64,000 nt of DNA from Rostratula benghalensis (Eukaryota; Chordata; Aves; Charadriiformes; Rostratulidae). Of the stretch, positions 38,932 through 50,145 are shown piece by piece. Under the pieces are notes generated by a model, which worked only from the letters and a program-made list of their open reading frames with translations, was not told where the DNA came from and did no database searches. The translations under genes and the position numbers were made by a program. The stretch is taken from contig VXAI01000139.1 of the NCBI GenBank assembly GCA_013399305.1, forward strand, positions 1,624,539 through 1,688,538, read 5' to 3'. Every line of letters starts with the position of its first letter. The stretch's first letter is position 1.

Positions 38932-39303
38932 ATTTATGAGGCAGCCATGCAAGAACAAAAACAGAGATGAGAGAAGACAGAAGCAACAGCCAGCAATTTT
39001 CTGGAAGGAAACAAGAGAACTCTGATGCAAATGGAGGGACACACCAGAGTGTGTGCCAGATGCACATATTCCACCAATCCAGAGGCAACTTTCACACCTC
39101 CAAAGAAGACTCATCCTCAAAGTCCAAATACAAATACCTATGAACAGAACAGCTGGAAATACAGACTGTAGACAAGTACCACCAGCCATATGGGTGGGTA
39201 AGTAACACAGCACTATCTACAGTTAGTGATGCAGAATAAACTGTAAGGTGACAAGCTGATCACTGGCTTTCCTAGTTGAAAACAGCCCTCCCCATTCACA
39301 AAC

Positions 39304-39321
39304 ATATATATATATATATAT
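39304..39321. repeat. (AT)9 microsatellite
   Basis: Nine AT units between AAC and ACACCATG in intergenic DNA. Confidence 0.93.
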
Positions 39322-42029
39322 ACACCATGTGCAATTCTTATGTAGCAGCTGTCTCTGGGAAGCAAGAGGGTACTCTGATGGACAGGACATGAATTGTCCT
39401 TTGCTTGACCTCACCTCCTAAATGTCATCTGTTTTATAAGCCCATCTTTCCAAAGGGAAACCCAAAGACACTAATTACATTTGTGGCAACAGCATGAAAC
39501 AGGGAACACCCTGATGCTGGCATGGACCACTGTGGTGGTGGTGCATGATAGATGGTTTGTGATGGCTGTAGAGAGGCTTGCTCTTACTCAACAAATCTCA
39601 AAGCTGAACCTTAGCACCTGCCCTTCAGCAAGCTGCCTCTAAAAAGGCTTCATGCAGAGCACTTCCACCACTCCTTTGGTCACTGTTAAACTGTTATTTT
39701 TCTTTCATAATTTGCTTCTTCTGCTTTTAAATAATAAAAAAAAATAATAAAAATTCACATGGGGTCTCAATGACCACTTCACTGGGGTGGGAAACTGATT
39801 AATAGGTCTGCCAGCAAGGAAGGGGAAGAGAGGGAAGAAGGACAAAGTGCCCTTATTTCAATTATTCTTAGCACAACATTAAGAGCCACACAGGCAACCC
39901 AAGAACAAAGAGAAGACACCCCAAGGCCCCTCCATCTAGGACCCTGAGAATATGGTAACTGTGGACATGTCTAAAACTCACAAATTCTTTTAACTGCAAT
40001 GATCTGGCTTTAAACATAATGTAGTCCAGGAAAGGCCCAGAGAAATCCGGAATATGTTTCTGGTATGCTTAGTCCAACACCAACACAATCCCTGCCCTAA
40101 AAAACTCCAACAATCTAAACAGAATAGACAAAGAATAAGAAAAAATGTAAGAAGATTTGTCTGAAGTCAATTTACAGTTCAGTAATAGTGCCAGAAAGTT
40201 ACCATCAATGCTGGTAGGTGGAAGGAGGGAGTCTGAACATGGCTGTTTCTAGCAGCAACATGTGGGAGGAAAAGCTTAATGACAGTGCAGTTACCGTCAA
40301 AATTCCCCACTCCATGGTGCTGACTCTTATAACTGAGAATGTGGAGACAGATCTGCTCAGTTTAGGCAAAGATGGGATGATGAAGGGGAGGGTTTAGGAG
40401 GACAAGACCTAAGGAAAAATATGGCCCCTACAAAATCAAGGTTAACAGAGAAAATTCCTTTGCTTGTCAATTTTTAAGCTCATAAGTTTGCAGAGAGGAA
40501 GACTGCTGCACTGCAGGAGGCAGTACAGAAACATGGGAGTAGCAAAGTTGGCCAGGAGAAGAGAGCAGAGAGAGAGTAATACAGCATCATATTCTTTTTT
40601 TTTTTTTCCTCTACAAGGGAGAGGGAATACAGAATAGAGTTAATTGGCAAACATACTGCTCATTGCAGAACTAATTAACAAATTTGAAAGTCCTTCATCT
40701 CCTACAGGTCTTCTCACCAAAATTTCTTGTACCTGCTTTTAATTTGTAAATCCACAAGGAATCAGCTACAGGCATCACCCTGTCAGACTTGTGGTGATGA
40801 AGATGAAGCTGATGCTTCTACACAGACATGTGGGAGCTGAACATACTCTGCAGTCCAGGAATAGATCTGCTTGCAGTTAATTTGTTAATTAACAAAGGTC
40901 AGAGGCACTTAATCTAGAGCAGAGCTCTTTGCTTGAAAACCTTCGCTAGAAAGTCGTCAGGTGACATCTTCAATCCACAGTGCTAGTAGCACCTGCCTAT
41001 ATCTATGATGGTCTTGTTTAGCCTCCCTTCTTGCCATGGTGGTCTTGGCAAGAAGCTTGTATAAATTAGTAGGAAACAAACTGGGTTGGATACTGGGAAA
41101 CCACATGCATTTAAAAAAGCTTTCCAAGCATTCAGACTAGTTGGGTTCACTTTTGCACTTCAGGCACGTCCTTCCGAAATTCATGGCTTGGAATCAGCCT
41201 GCTCCTACTAGATTTGTGAGATAAGAATGACTGAGGTTTTGGGAGCAAATCTGACCATTTCTAACCTAAAAAAGCCCTGGATCCAGATTAAGTCACTAGA
41301 CCTTCTGAACTTCTAATCATTACTAATAATGCTGTGGCTTCTACTCTGGGGCTCATAGGTAGCTGCGTTGTGCAGAGGTAGTCTTAGGGGAGCTAAAACT
41401 GCAGAAGGGTCAGCTTAATCTAAAAGCATTGCCACTTGCAATTTGCAGGTTAAGAAATCTTTTGTAAAATATAACAGGATTGTCTCAAACCTTGCTAGAC
41501 TGCTAGATGACACGACTGGCTGTTCTTTTACACAGCCAGTCAGTGCTGGCTTTACAAAGTCAGTGCCAACTTTGTAAGTGAAAAATACAGACCCAGAGTA
41601 GTAGAGGGGTTAATGTTGTCTCAATCCACTGAGAAAAAAAGCGTAAAACAGTGTGATTATACTTTGCTGCAACAAAACCATCTCTTAAGATGCCTCATCC
41701 CAGCTATCTGAATAGTTCCAAATCAAGTTAAAGTAATGAGGTTAAAGGAAACATGTTTTTAGTCCAGATAGAGGTCTTATTTTATAATTTTATCATAAAT
41801 CCTCTAAAGCTGCACGTATCACCCATGTAGGTAAAGCAAAAATGTAGCACTGATTCTGAGTCGTACAGACAAGATGTCAGCCTTTCCCACCTTCAAGACT
41901 GACTCACCCTATTTGCCTTGTCCAGGCCCTAATAGTGTAGCTGTGCTCTATTATGCATGCCCAAGGGATGTAAATTCTTTTATTGATGCATCATAACTAA
42001 AACTGATTCCCCACAAACCTTCTTATACA

Positions 42030-42095
42030 TCAGAGCTTAGAACTGGAAAGGTCTGCAAAGACCCTCCAGTTCAGCCCCTTGATAGTATGAATATC
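42030..42095 (-). mobile_element. Old CR1 3' UTR remnant
   Basis: The plus strand reads AGAACTGGAAAGGTCTGCAAAGACCCTCCAGTTCAGCCCC. This resembles the antisense of the conserved CR1 3' UTR (the part with GACCTTT...CCTTCCAGTTCT) without a surviving octamer tail. The match is short and diverged, so the call rests on pattern resemblance only. Confidence 0.5.
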
Positions 42096-42511
42096 ACAAT
42101 AGCTAACACCATTTTGAAAAACCCTTTTAAAAAAGGTGGAGAGAATAAAGTGTCTTAAAGCCCCTAAAGAAACAGAAAGAGGATTTCATTGTTTAACCTC
42201 TTGCAAAAATACTGAGGTGGACACAGTTCTGCTGAGAATGGCCTAGCTTTATGGTCATGGAGGAATGAGCCATGGGGGTTTTGTTGTGGGCCTAAATCTG
42301 GCCTAAGCAGCATTAGAGCTTGCATTGACTAGACCATGTCTGATGTCAAAAAAGCTTGCAGATAGATGATGCCTGTGTAAAATAGGAAGCACCATAGTTG
42401 TTGGTTTTGTCTGATAGAGGCAATGGGGAACTGAATTATTGGAATTTTTTGCTTCCTCGGGATCTGCAGTTACCTTGCACCAGCATACACTTTCTCATAT
42501 ATTTGGCAAAT

Positions 42512-43400
42512 CATAGAATCATATAATGGCCCAGGCCAGAAGAGACTTTCAAAGGTCATCTAGTCCGACCTCCCTGCAGTCAGCAGGGACACCCCCAACT
42601 AGACCAGGTAATGCAGAGCCTCGTCAAGACTCATCTTGAATATCTTCAGGGAAGGGGCCTCAACCACCTTCCTGTGCAACCTGTTCCAGTGTTCCACCAC
42701 CCTCAGACTAAAGAACTTATTCCTAATATCCAATCTAAATCTGCTCTTCAACAGCTTGAAGCCATTGCTCTTTGTCCCGTCACTGCAGGCCTTTGTAAAC
42801 AGACTCTCCCCAGCCTTCCTGTAGGTCCTCATCAGGTACTGGAAGGTTGCTATTAGGTGTTCCCTGAGCCTCCTCTTCTTCAGGCTGAACAACCCCACCC
42901 TCAGCCTGTCCTCGTAGCAAAAGTGCTCCAACCCCCTGATCATCTTTGTGGCCCTCCTCTGGACCTGCTCCATCGGGTCTATGTCCTTCCTATGTTGAGG
43001 GCTCCACACCTGCACACAGTACTCCAGGTGAGGTCTCAGCAGAGCAGAGAAAAGTGACAGAATCACTTCTCTGGACCTGCTGGCAACACTTCTTTTGATG
43101 CATCCTAGGATGCAATTGGCCTTCTGGGCTGCAAGTGCACACTGTCTGCTCATGTCCAGCTTCTCATCCATCAGCACCCCCAAGTCCCTTTCCCCCGGGC
43201 TGTTTTCTAATCCCTCATCCCCTAGTCTGTATTGATAGTGGGGATTGTTCCAGCCCAGGCGCAGAGCCCTGCACTTGCTCTTGTTGAACCTCATGAGGTT
43301 GACCTGGGCCCACCTCTCCAGCCCGTTCATGTCCCTCTGGATGACTTCCTGTCCCTCTGGTGTATCGACAACACCACACAATGTATCCAACAAGGTCAGT
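42512..43400 (-). mobile_element. CR1 LINE, relatively young 5'-truncated copy
   Basis: On the minus strand this copy begins inside the reverse-transcriptase domain, where a decayed FADDTKLGGV segment is still traceable near 43400-43375. It runs through the intact C-terminal region to a stop at 42599, followed by a 3' UTR with AGGTCGGACTAGATGACCTTTGAAAG and a terminal ATGATTCTATGATT at 42525-42512. The frame is uninterrupted over about 260 codons, which marks it as one of the youngest CR1 copies here. It lies about 2.4 kb upstream of RHOJ exon 1 in antisense orientation. Confidence 0.93.
42599..43400 (-). pseudogene. CR1 ORF2 reverse-transcriptase C-terminal fragment (open frame)
   Basis: This is the coding part of the antisense CR1. 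Motifs in order are [101 protein letters not shown], and [21 protein letters not shown], ending [12 protein letters not shown]. One codon appears lost in the EDRLR-VGLF segment compared with sister copies, and the loss keeps the frame. The catalytic palm with the YADD motif is upstream of the truncation and absent, so no reverse transcriptase activity is possible. The frame happens to stay open upstream into flanking DNA as far as an ATG at 43549, making a chance chimeric frame of 316 codons. No evidence of translation. Confidence 0.85.
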
Positions 43401-45419
43401 CGATTGGTAACCAAAAGCATAAAGGATATCAGTGTGCTGGTACCTACCCAGCTACATAACAGGTAAACAGAGGCACAGACTTGGAGTTTGATCTCAATGG
43501 CAAATAGAAAGAAGCTTAAGGAGCAGAAGGCTGTAATGCCTGATGCCACCCAGAACGACCCAGTTGTGCTGCCGATGGTAGAAATGATCAGCAGAGTAAA
43601 TGCTTGAAGAATAGGGGTTTAGGTGCCCAGAGGTGACAAATTTTCTTGGAAAAACCTCAGCCTTGGGCTCTAGTTTTGAAGCTAAGAGGATGCCACCTGA
43701 ACTCCTACTGTGAGAAATAATGATGTCCTATGACAAGTGGGTGTGCTGCTGGGCGCTAACACTGCCTGTTAAGATCCCTGTTGCCAAAAGGGATGAGGAC
43801 ATGAAGAAGATGAAGAACATAGAGCATGGTATACCAATTACAAAATGATCAAGACTGATAAGAGACACCAACAGAGCCCTGGGGGCTCTCCAGGTAAGCA
43901 GAAAAGCCTTCTTCAAATTTGTTATTATGTGTTATAACTTGTTATTAAAACATCTTTTATCCACTCACCATCTCTTGGGAAAGGTGTTGAGAGCTGATCC
44001 AGCACCAAGTAAGATCACTGAAGACCTCTGACAGACATGGGGATGAGCCTGAGCAGGTGAGACTGCGAGTGGGACTGCTGAACCCCTTCACTGCAAACAG
44101 TGGGAGAAACGCAGTCTGGAGCTAAGGCAGTTCATTGTTAAGGTAATGTTTTTTCTTTACTCAGGCAGTCTGCGGCTAGGACAGTGCCTTTTTAGGGCTG
44201 TGTTGGTCTTTACACTTCCAGGTGTGCATCACTCTAAGCTTGTTTGTGCTTGCGGGCATTCCTTTCTAGCCAAACAGGGAAAATGTTTAGCACAATGTGC
44301 TTCCCTGTGGAGCCCCAGTGGGCTTCCAGTCGGGTAGAAGGGAAACACGGTCAGCAGGATGTGCTGGGCTGCTGTACTGGGGTTTATGTCAATGTCTGGC
44401 TCCTTTCTGATGGAAATTGCAAAATCTTTCCTGTGGAAAAAGCAGGGAGTTTGGCCCTTCATGTGCACATAGACTGTTATATATTTAAATGAGGAGAAGA
44501 CAGAAGGCACGTGAAACACCAGAAAGAGATGAAAGGGTAGGAATCATACAGTATCAAGCTGGCTTTCCACAGACTGCCATGCAATGCTTTTATATTTTTT
44601 ATATATTTTNNNNNNNNNNNNNNNNNNNNNNNNNNNNNNNNNNNNNNNNNNNNNNNNNNNNNNNNNNNNNNNNNNNNNNNNNNNNNNNNNNNNNNNNNNG
44701 TTCGTGGGGGTGAAATCCCTCTTTTTCTTTTTTGGGAGTGAATGAGGGGAAATTCAAGAGATGCTCTCTGAGTGCCTCAATTGAAAAAATAATTATTTAT
44801 TATTTCTGCTATAGGTCTTTAAAAGCTCTAGACACAGGGAAAGTTGACTTTAAACTCTACCTATCCGCTATACCTCCTGGCTGCCTTTCCACCTCCCACC
44901 ATCCCCTCCCAAATAAAGAAAATAGCTGTCCCAAGATCAGAGAAGATCGCGCCTGGAAATAACAGAAAACTCTGAGACACGGGCACAGCTTGTACCCTGC
45001 CTGGCCATGGAGGTCTGACACCCGCCTCTCTCACAGCCTCTCCAAAATCCTCCTTGCTGATCTTGGTGCCGCCAGGCCAGAGAGCAGCTCGAGCACTGGA
45101 TGGAGCAGGAAGCCTAAAACTTTGGTTTGCAGAGAGACCTCTAGTGTTTTTCTTTCTCCATGTCCTGGCAGAGTTCCTCCAAAGTACAAATACACACAGA
45201 GCTCCCATTGTTTGCAGCCCTCACAAGCCCACTGATCCTAATATGGAATTCAGCAGGAAACCCATGATTTCCTGACACACAGCAAGCTGGAGAAAGAAAG
45301 GAAAAACTCCATTAAAAACCTCCAGGCTTTCCTCCATGTTAGAAATGAAATGGAAAATGGAGTGGATTTAACAGGAATCTCTGATTCCTGCAGCCAAGCT
45401 GGAGGAAGGGAGACGCGAA
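43401..45419. other. Upstream flank of RHOJ
   Basis: This is the DNA between the antisense CR1 and the proximal RHOJ region. It contains the 90-N gap and the first copy of the repeated decamer GATTTCCTGA at 45266-45275. No coding exon is recognised. Confidence 0.55.
44610..44699. other. Assembly gap (90 N)
   Basis: A run of 90 undetermined bases lies 1.1 kb upstream of the RHOJ start codon. The left edge is AT-rich low-complexity sequence (TATATTTTTTATATATTTT). The true gap length is not known from the sequence, and it may hide part of the RHOJ upstream region. Confidence 0.99.
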
Positions 45420-45775
45420 TCAAAGCTGCAGGCTGCTGATATTTTTTCAGTTGCAGTAAATACTGAGAACTCTGGGGCAGGATGAGGATTTCCTGACTCG
45501 GACAAGTAAGGAAGGACGGATCACTTTTTTATGATATTCCTCTCTGTATATTTAATTTATTCACCTCGATGATTCTCTTGACTGATCTGGTAATTGTTAA
45601 AAGCGACTGTGACAGCCTGGAAACATTAGTATGATTTCCTGAGTCTGAGAATTGCTGCCTCCCCCCACCACCACCACCTCCAAACTCGGGGAAAGTCAAT
45701 ACAATCGCACTTCATTTTTCCTTCATGTGCACTTGGAAGTCGGGAGCAGCAAGAGCAGCGGCAACAACAGCAAGA
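45420..45775 (+). promoter_or_regulatory. Probable RHOJ 5' UTR and proximal promoter region
   Basis: This stretch lies directly upstream of the RHOJ start codon and should hold the 5' UTR and core promoter; the transcription start cannot be placed from sequence. It has only scattered CpGs and no obvious CpG island, and no clear TATA box at a convincing distance. There is an AT-rich patch around 45546-45560 and a C-rich patch with CCACCACCACC near 45660-45680. Two of three copies of the decamer GATTTCCTGA (45487-45496 and 45633-45642) lie here. Their reverse complement, TCAGGAAATC, contains an ETS-like AGGAA core. An ATG in frame with RHOJ occurs at 45725. Assignment as promoter is by position only. 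Confidence 0.45.
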
Positions 45776-45950
45776 ATGAACTGCAAGGAAGATGACAACT
45801 GCACTGACGGGAGCAGCAATAACACGAAGAAGATGTTAAAATGCGTGGTGGTTGGGGATGGTGCAGTTGGGAAAACCTGTTTGCTGATGAGTTATGCTAA
45901 TGATGCCTTCCCAGAGGAGTACGTGCCCACTGTGTTTGACCACTATGCAG
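45776..45950 (+). CDS. RHOJ: RHOJ (TCL) Rho-family GTPase, coding exon 1 (5' partial)
   Basis: This exon encodes the first 58 residues of RhoJ/TCL, a plasma-membrane and endosomal Rho GTPase of the Cdc42/TC10 group. In vertebrates it regulates actin, focal adhesions and endothelial migration. The sequence shows a short hydrophilic N-terminal extension starting MNCKE (residues 1-19), then [15 protein letters not shown] with the P-loop GDGAVGKT at 27-34. Switch [10 protein letters not shown], is at 49-57 with its conserved Thr at 52. The MNCKE start and extension separate RHOJ from RHOQ/TC10 and CDC42, which share the core. The exon ends ...TATGCAG then GTAAGA, a strong donor. The last G is the first base of the next codon (phase 1), where the family normally has Val. 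The start at 45776 has A at -3. The full protein should be about 214 residues, so roughly 155 are encoded downstream; exon 2 was not found here. The frame stays open for six codons past the donor, which is intron read-through and not protein. Confidence 0.93.
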
Positions 45951-48900
45951 GTAAGAAAGTATTTTAAAAGAAATTTAACCAAGCACTGCAGGAGAACCAG
46001 GTGGGAGGTAAAGGAAGATCAAGGAGAGGAGAGGAAGGTTCAAAGGGGACACATGGGTTACTTCTTGTCCGGGAATGTGATTCAGGCCTGGATGGTAGCC
46101 AGGCAGATTAGATGGCAGCTCATACAATTGGGGCAATGCAGGATTTATTCAGAGAACTTATTTGTTTGCTTCTGATTTTTATTTTTATTTTGGCAAATAA
46201 GCAGCATTAGGCATGCAATTAAATCCACTGGATTTTTGGGACAACACGTAATCCAGCCCCTGCCAGGTTATTTTGAGCATGTTTGTTTTTGAAATTCTGA
46301 AGTTATGAACTTTGTAGGCTGCAGTTATGATGACGACTACATATACACACACACAGAAAAATATGTCATCAGTGATCTAGCGCCTCATGGGAAATTATGC
46401 ATAAATTGCAATACTTATATTCTATTTAAGGAGTAACCTTTGAGAAAACCAACATGGTCTCTTTCATTGCTGTCAGAATAGAACTTTCCTTTCACAGACA
46501 TTTGTTACTCCATCTATAAATAGAATTTATAACTATAACTTGATGGTTGGAAAAGCAGAAGTCGTAACTGGTTTGAGTACTTTATAGCAACAGAATTTGT
46601 AGTATAAGAAAAACAATATGAATATAATGAAGATCAATGATGTTCACTGCATCACTGTGCAAAACAGACCCACAGATTAAGTACAATATTCACGGGCCTC
46701 TGTTGTAGCGATTGCTTACTTTACCCACCTGTGTTCAAAGTTATCATGCAAATGGTGTGATAGGCTAAAACTGTTGCTCAAATTTCTGCTTAAATTTCCC
46801 TATACCAAACTCTGCTCTTTTTCTTCTCTCACTGCTCCTTTGGCTTACAGTTGTTGTTGCTTATGAGATACCTGAAAAACAGATTCTAAAAGCACTGCAA
46901 AACTCATTACTTATCTTGCAGCAGCAGTTGGCATTTCCCTTATTTTCTCCCCACCTCCTTAAAAACTGAATTTTCATGGTGTGGCTTATCATAGATTTGG
47001 TATTCTGTAATGGGAAAATCTCTGTTTTCATTCTGGCTTCGTGTCAGGTTTAGCAGATGAACTGGCCAAACAAGAAAGCTGTGTAATTGCAGAATGTGAT
47101 CCGTGGAAATGTGAAGACCTTTTCCTCCACAAGAGTGGGCAGCATCATTTCTAATACAAGCAATGCTCTCTTTCCACTGTCCTTCCCACCAGATAGATTA
47201 AACAACCATTTTAGAAAAAAAGCCCTTACCCATACAAGATATAAGGTAGACTGTTTCATGGTGTAAATATGTACTTCCATGAGCCAAAACCCTACAGAAG
47301 CCTTGCTGCATTAATTTATTGCAGTAACACCCATTTTCCCATGATAAGATGAGATCTGCTTGTCCCTTACAGCCTCATTCCCAGCAATATGCCAGTCCCA
47401 CCACCCACTGCCCTTCACTCTTTCCCATGCCCTGCAAATACCTCTGTGTATGGAGAAACCCATATGACAGCTGATACCAGAACATGTATGCATCAGCATG
47501 CTGTGTGGGTGGTTTTGGTGTGAGCATGAGTTTCTCTTCCCTACCCAGGTGACTCGCTGGGACTTGCTTTGACTCTGTTTCTTCTCTGACAGAAGTGGTA
47601 GAAGTTGCCAGTAGGCTCAAAAGTCACTGAGAAATAGGATGGCTGAGAGAAGGATGGGAAGATGAAGAACGTAGCTATATAATCCTTATTTCCGTAGAGT
47701 GCCAGGTAAAAGCAGTATGAGTGCATTTTTAAGGCAAGCTACATTTTCAGGGTTGGAAGATTTAGACCTCTAAAATATCTCCAGCTATTCCTATTTGCCT
47801 TCTTAACTATTATAGCACATAAATATAAACTAAGAATGTTTTCAATGAGAAAGTTCAGAAAGATAAGGGAAAAAATAGCTCTCTATATTAACATGCTATT
47901 CTGAGACAAACCCTGTCCACTGGCAGTGGTTAAAACTAGCATTCATCAAAAATGGAATTTCATTTTTTTGAGAAATCCCATCATTTATTAAAATTATTTC
48001 ACTACAAAACCGCACACAATTGAGAAGTGAAAATTACTTCTGGATCAGAGTGCTGGAAAAAATCCCACTCATGTGACATAAAAATACTACATTGCATAAA
48101 GTATAACGACCTATTTAAAACACTGTGAGTATTGAGAGAGAAAAGAGCTCACTTGGAGCACCCTTAGCCCTGAGCTCACAGCTTTTAGGATATTCTGTGG
48201 CAATAGCCCCTCCCACATCTATCTGTGTGGCAGGACATGGCTAAGAGGAGAGATGGCACAGCAGTACCATGGGCATAGTGGTACCACAGGCACCACAGCA
48301 CAGAGGGAGGCCTGCATGCAAGCAGATCCTTCAGGATGGTTGAGGCTCTTGAAAAAAACCAACTTTTTCATTAACTCTGGGGAGTTTGTTAAGGTCAGAC
48401 CTACCCTTGGCCCTGACGAAACCAACTGTTTCAACTTTCTCAAACAAGGTGAAATCATTTGATTCAGTTCTCCTGTGCTGGAAATAATCAAAACCAATTA
48501 ATTGCTGCAGACTTTTCCCAAAAGCTGTGCTTTCCATTGCAAGTTTTTCACTACCAGTGGTGGCATGTTAACAAGAGCTTCCTTTTACCTCAGCAGGTCA
48601 CAACCTGGTTTTGAGTCCCAGGGCACTTACCAATTTCCTTCCTTCTAGTGGAAAAAGAGGAGAGGGTTGAAGCATAAAAATCAAGGATTCCTGTGGTGAT
48701 CTCAGAGCAGTTTCTCACTACCGCAGCTCCAGTGACTTGGGGCAGATAGTGATGCTATCCAGCCCAGTGTTTTCAGATGCACCACTACCATGGCCAAGGT
48801 GTTAACTGTTAAGAGTCCTACTGCACCAGCTACATTTACTTGCCCTGCTGCATTCCAACTCTTTAGCTGCATACCTAGGGCAGGTTTCAAAGGCACAGGT

Positions 48901-50015
48901 GAAGCAGGTGAATATACTGACAAAGGTGGCCCAGAGGAAGCGACTGGCATTTCAGAGGACTGAGTTCCACTAATATTAGATCTGTACGGTACTTAATGAG
49001 TGTGTTTCACATGAAAGGGCTTGAAACCACTTTATAAAAATTTGGGTCCAACCTGCGGCTAAGAAAATCAAAGGCAGTACATGGATTTTGCCCTGAGAAG
49101 GAACAGGATTCCTGCAGATATGTCACACAAGTCAGATACAGTGATGCCTAGGACTAAAGGCTGTTGACATTTCACCATGTGTGCAGCTGCACTGTACAAA
49201 AGTCCAAACCAGTTATTAGTTCCCCAGTAGTAATATTCTGCCACAGATTTTACCCACAGTCCACAAAAATGAATTTGTTCAGAGCCTGTTTCCAGGGCTG
49301 GGATGTGATGGATATAAAGTAGGGTCAAAGGCAATGCCAGATGAGGAAGACAAATTTGTTATTTGGATACAAGAATGGGGTTTTTTGTTGGATGTGTGGA
49401 AGTTTATCAGTCTGGTTATTTCTCAAGGCATTTTAAAGAGATTCTCCTGGAGGTCAGAGCCCTGAATAGGTTTCCTTACCTTTGGTGAATTTCCAACTCC
49501 CACACTGAATGGGTTTAACCACAAGGTAAACAGCTATTTCTAAGGCAGGCGAACAAAGTGCTATCCCAGTGACAAACAGGATATTACTGGCAATAACTGT
49601 AACAATAGGGACTGTTTGGATAGTGAGTAGATGCTTTAACATGTTGGTTCTATTCTGTCTCTTGAACATCAAATGCAGAGTTTCCATGAGCAAAGGTCTC
49701 TCAGCCAGGGTGACTTGTATTTTGTCTAGGTATGTGAGGTTATAAATATTTAATTATGGCTGAGGTTGTACCAACAAAAAAATTCAATTCAACTACCAGC
49801 AGAGTTGGTTTAATAGTAGCAAAATTATCCAGCTTGTTCTAGTTAAAAAGGCAAAAGGACTACAAAAGGGAAATGGGTGCTATTTGTTACTTAGGCAGCC
49901 ACAGAGCATCCCATTTGATATTCACGAACCCTAAAAATGCAGAAACTTTTAGCATGACATTTATTCACCCTAAAATCTAGATTCAGGCTTCCTAGATGGT
50001 GTTGATGCCTCATGC

Positions 50016-50145
50016 CTTCAGTGTTTAAGAGATATTTGGACAATGCTCTTAATAGCATGCTTTAACTTTTTGTCAGCCCTGAAGTCATCAGGCAGTTGGA
50101 CTAGATGATTGCTGTATATCCCTTAAAACTGGAACTCTCCCCTCC
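50016..50145 (+). mobile_element. Old CR1 3' end within RHOJ intron 1
   Basis: The segment TTCAGTGTTTAAGAGATATTTGGACAATGCTCTTAATAGCATG, followed by GGCAGTTGGACTAGATGATTGCTGTATATCCCTT, matches the last coding stretch and 3' UTR pattern of old CR1 subfamilies (…FK..LDNAL…, then GTTGGACTAGATGATC…). No octamer tail survives. It is the only transposon piece I recognise in the 18 kb of intron 1. Confidence 0.7.

Larger units (their letters stand above)
36061..42029. other. Intergenic, no gene recognised
   Basis: The A22 tract, the GGAGA array, the AT microsatellite at 39304, a short CA run near 37154 and a T-run near 40596 are the only distinct elements. No exon or transposon was recognised. Confidence 0.6.

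Noticed and set aside
38747..39213. Open frames encoding repeated LLSSP or GEERR peptides
   Set aside because: These are translations of the GGAGA microsatellite. A 5-bp unit cycles through all frames without creating a stop.
45894..46175. 93-codon open frame overlapping the RHOJ exon end
   Set aside because: It is out of frame with RHOJ and runs across the splice donor into the intron; a shadow frame.
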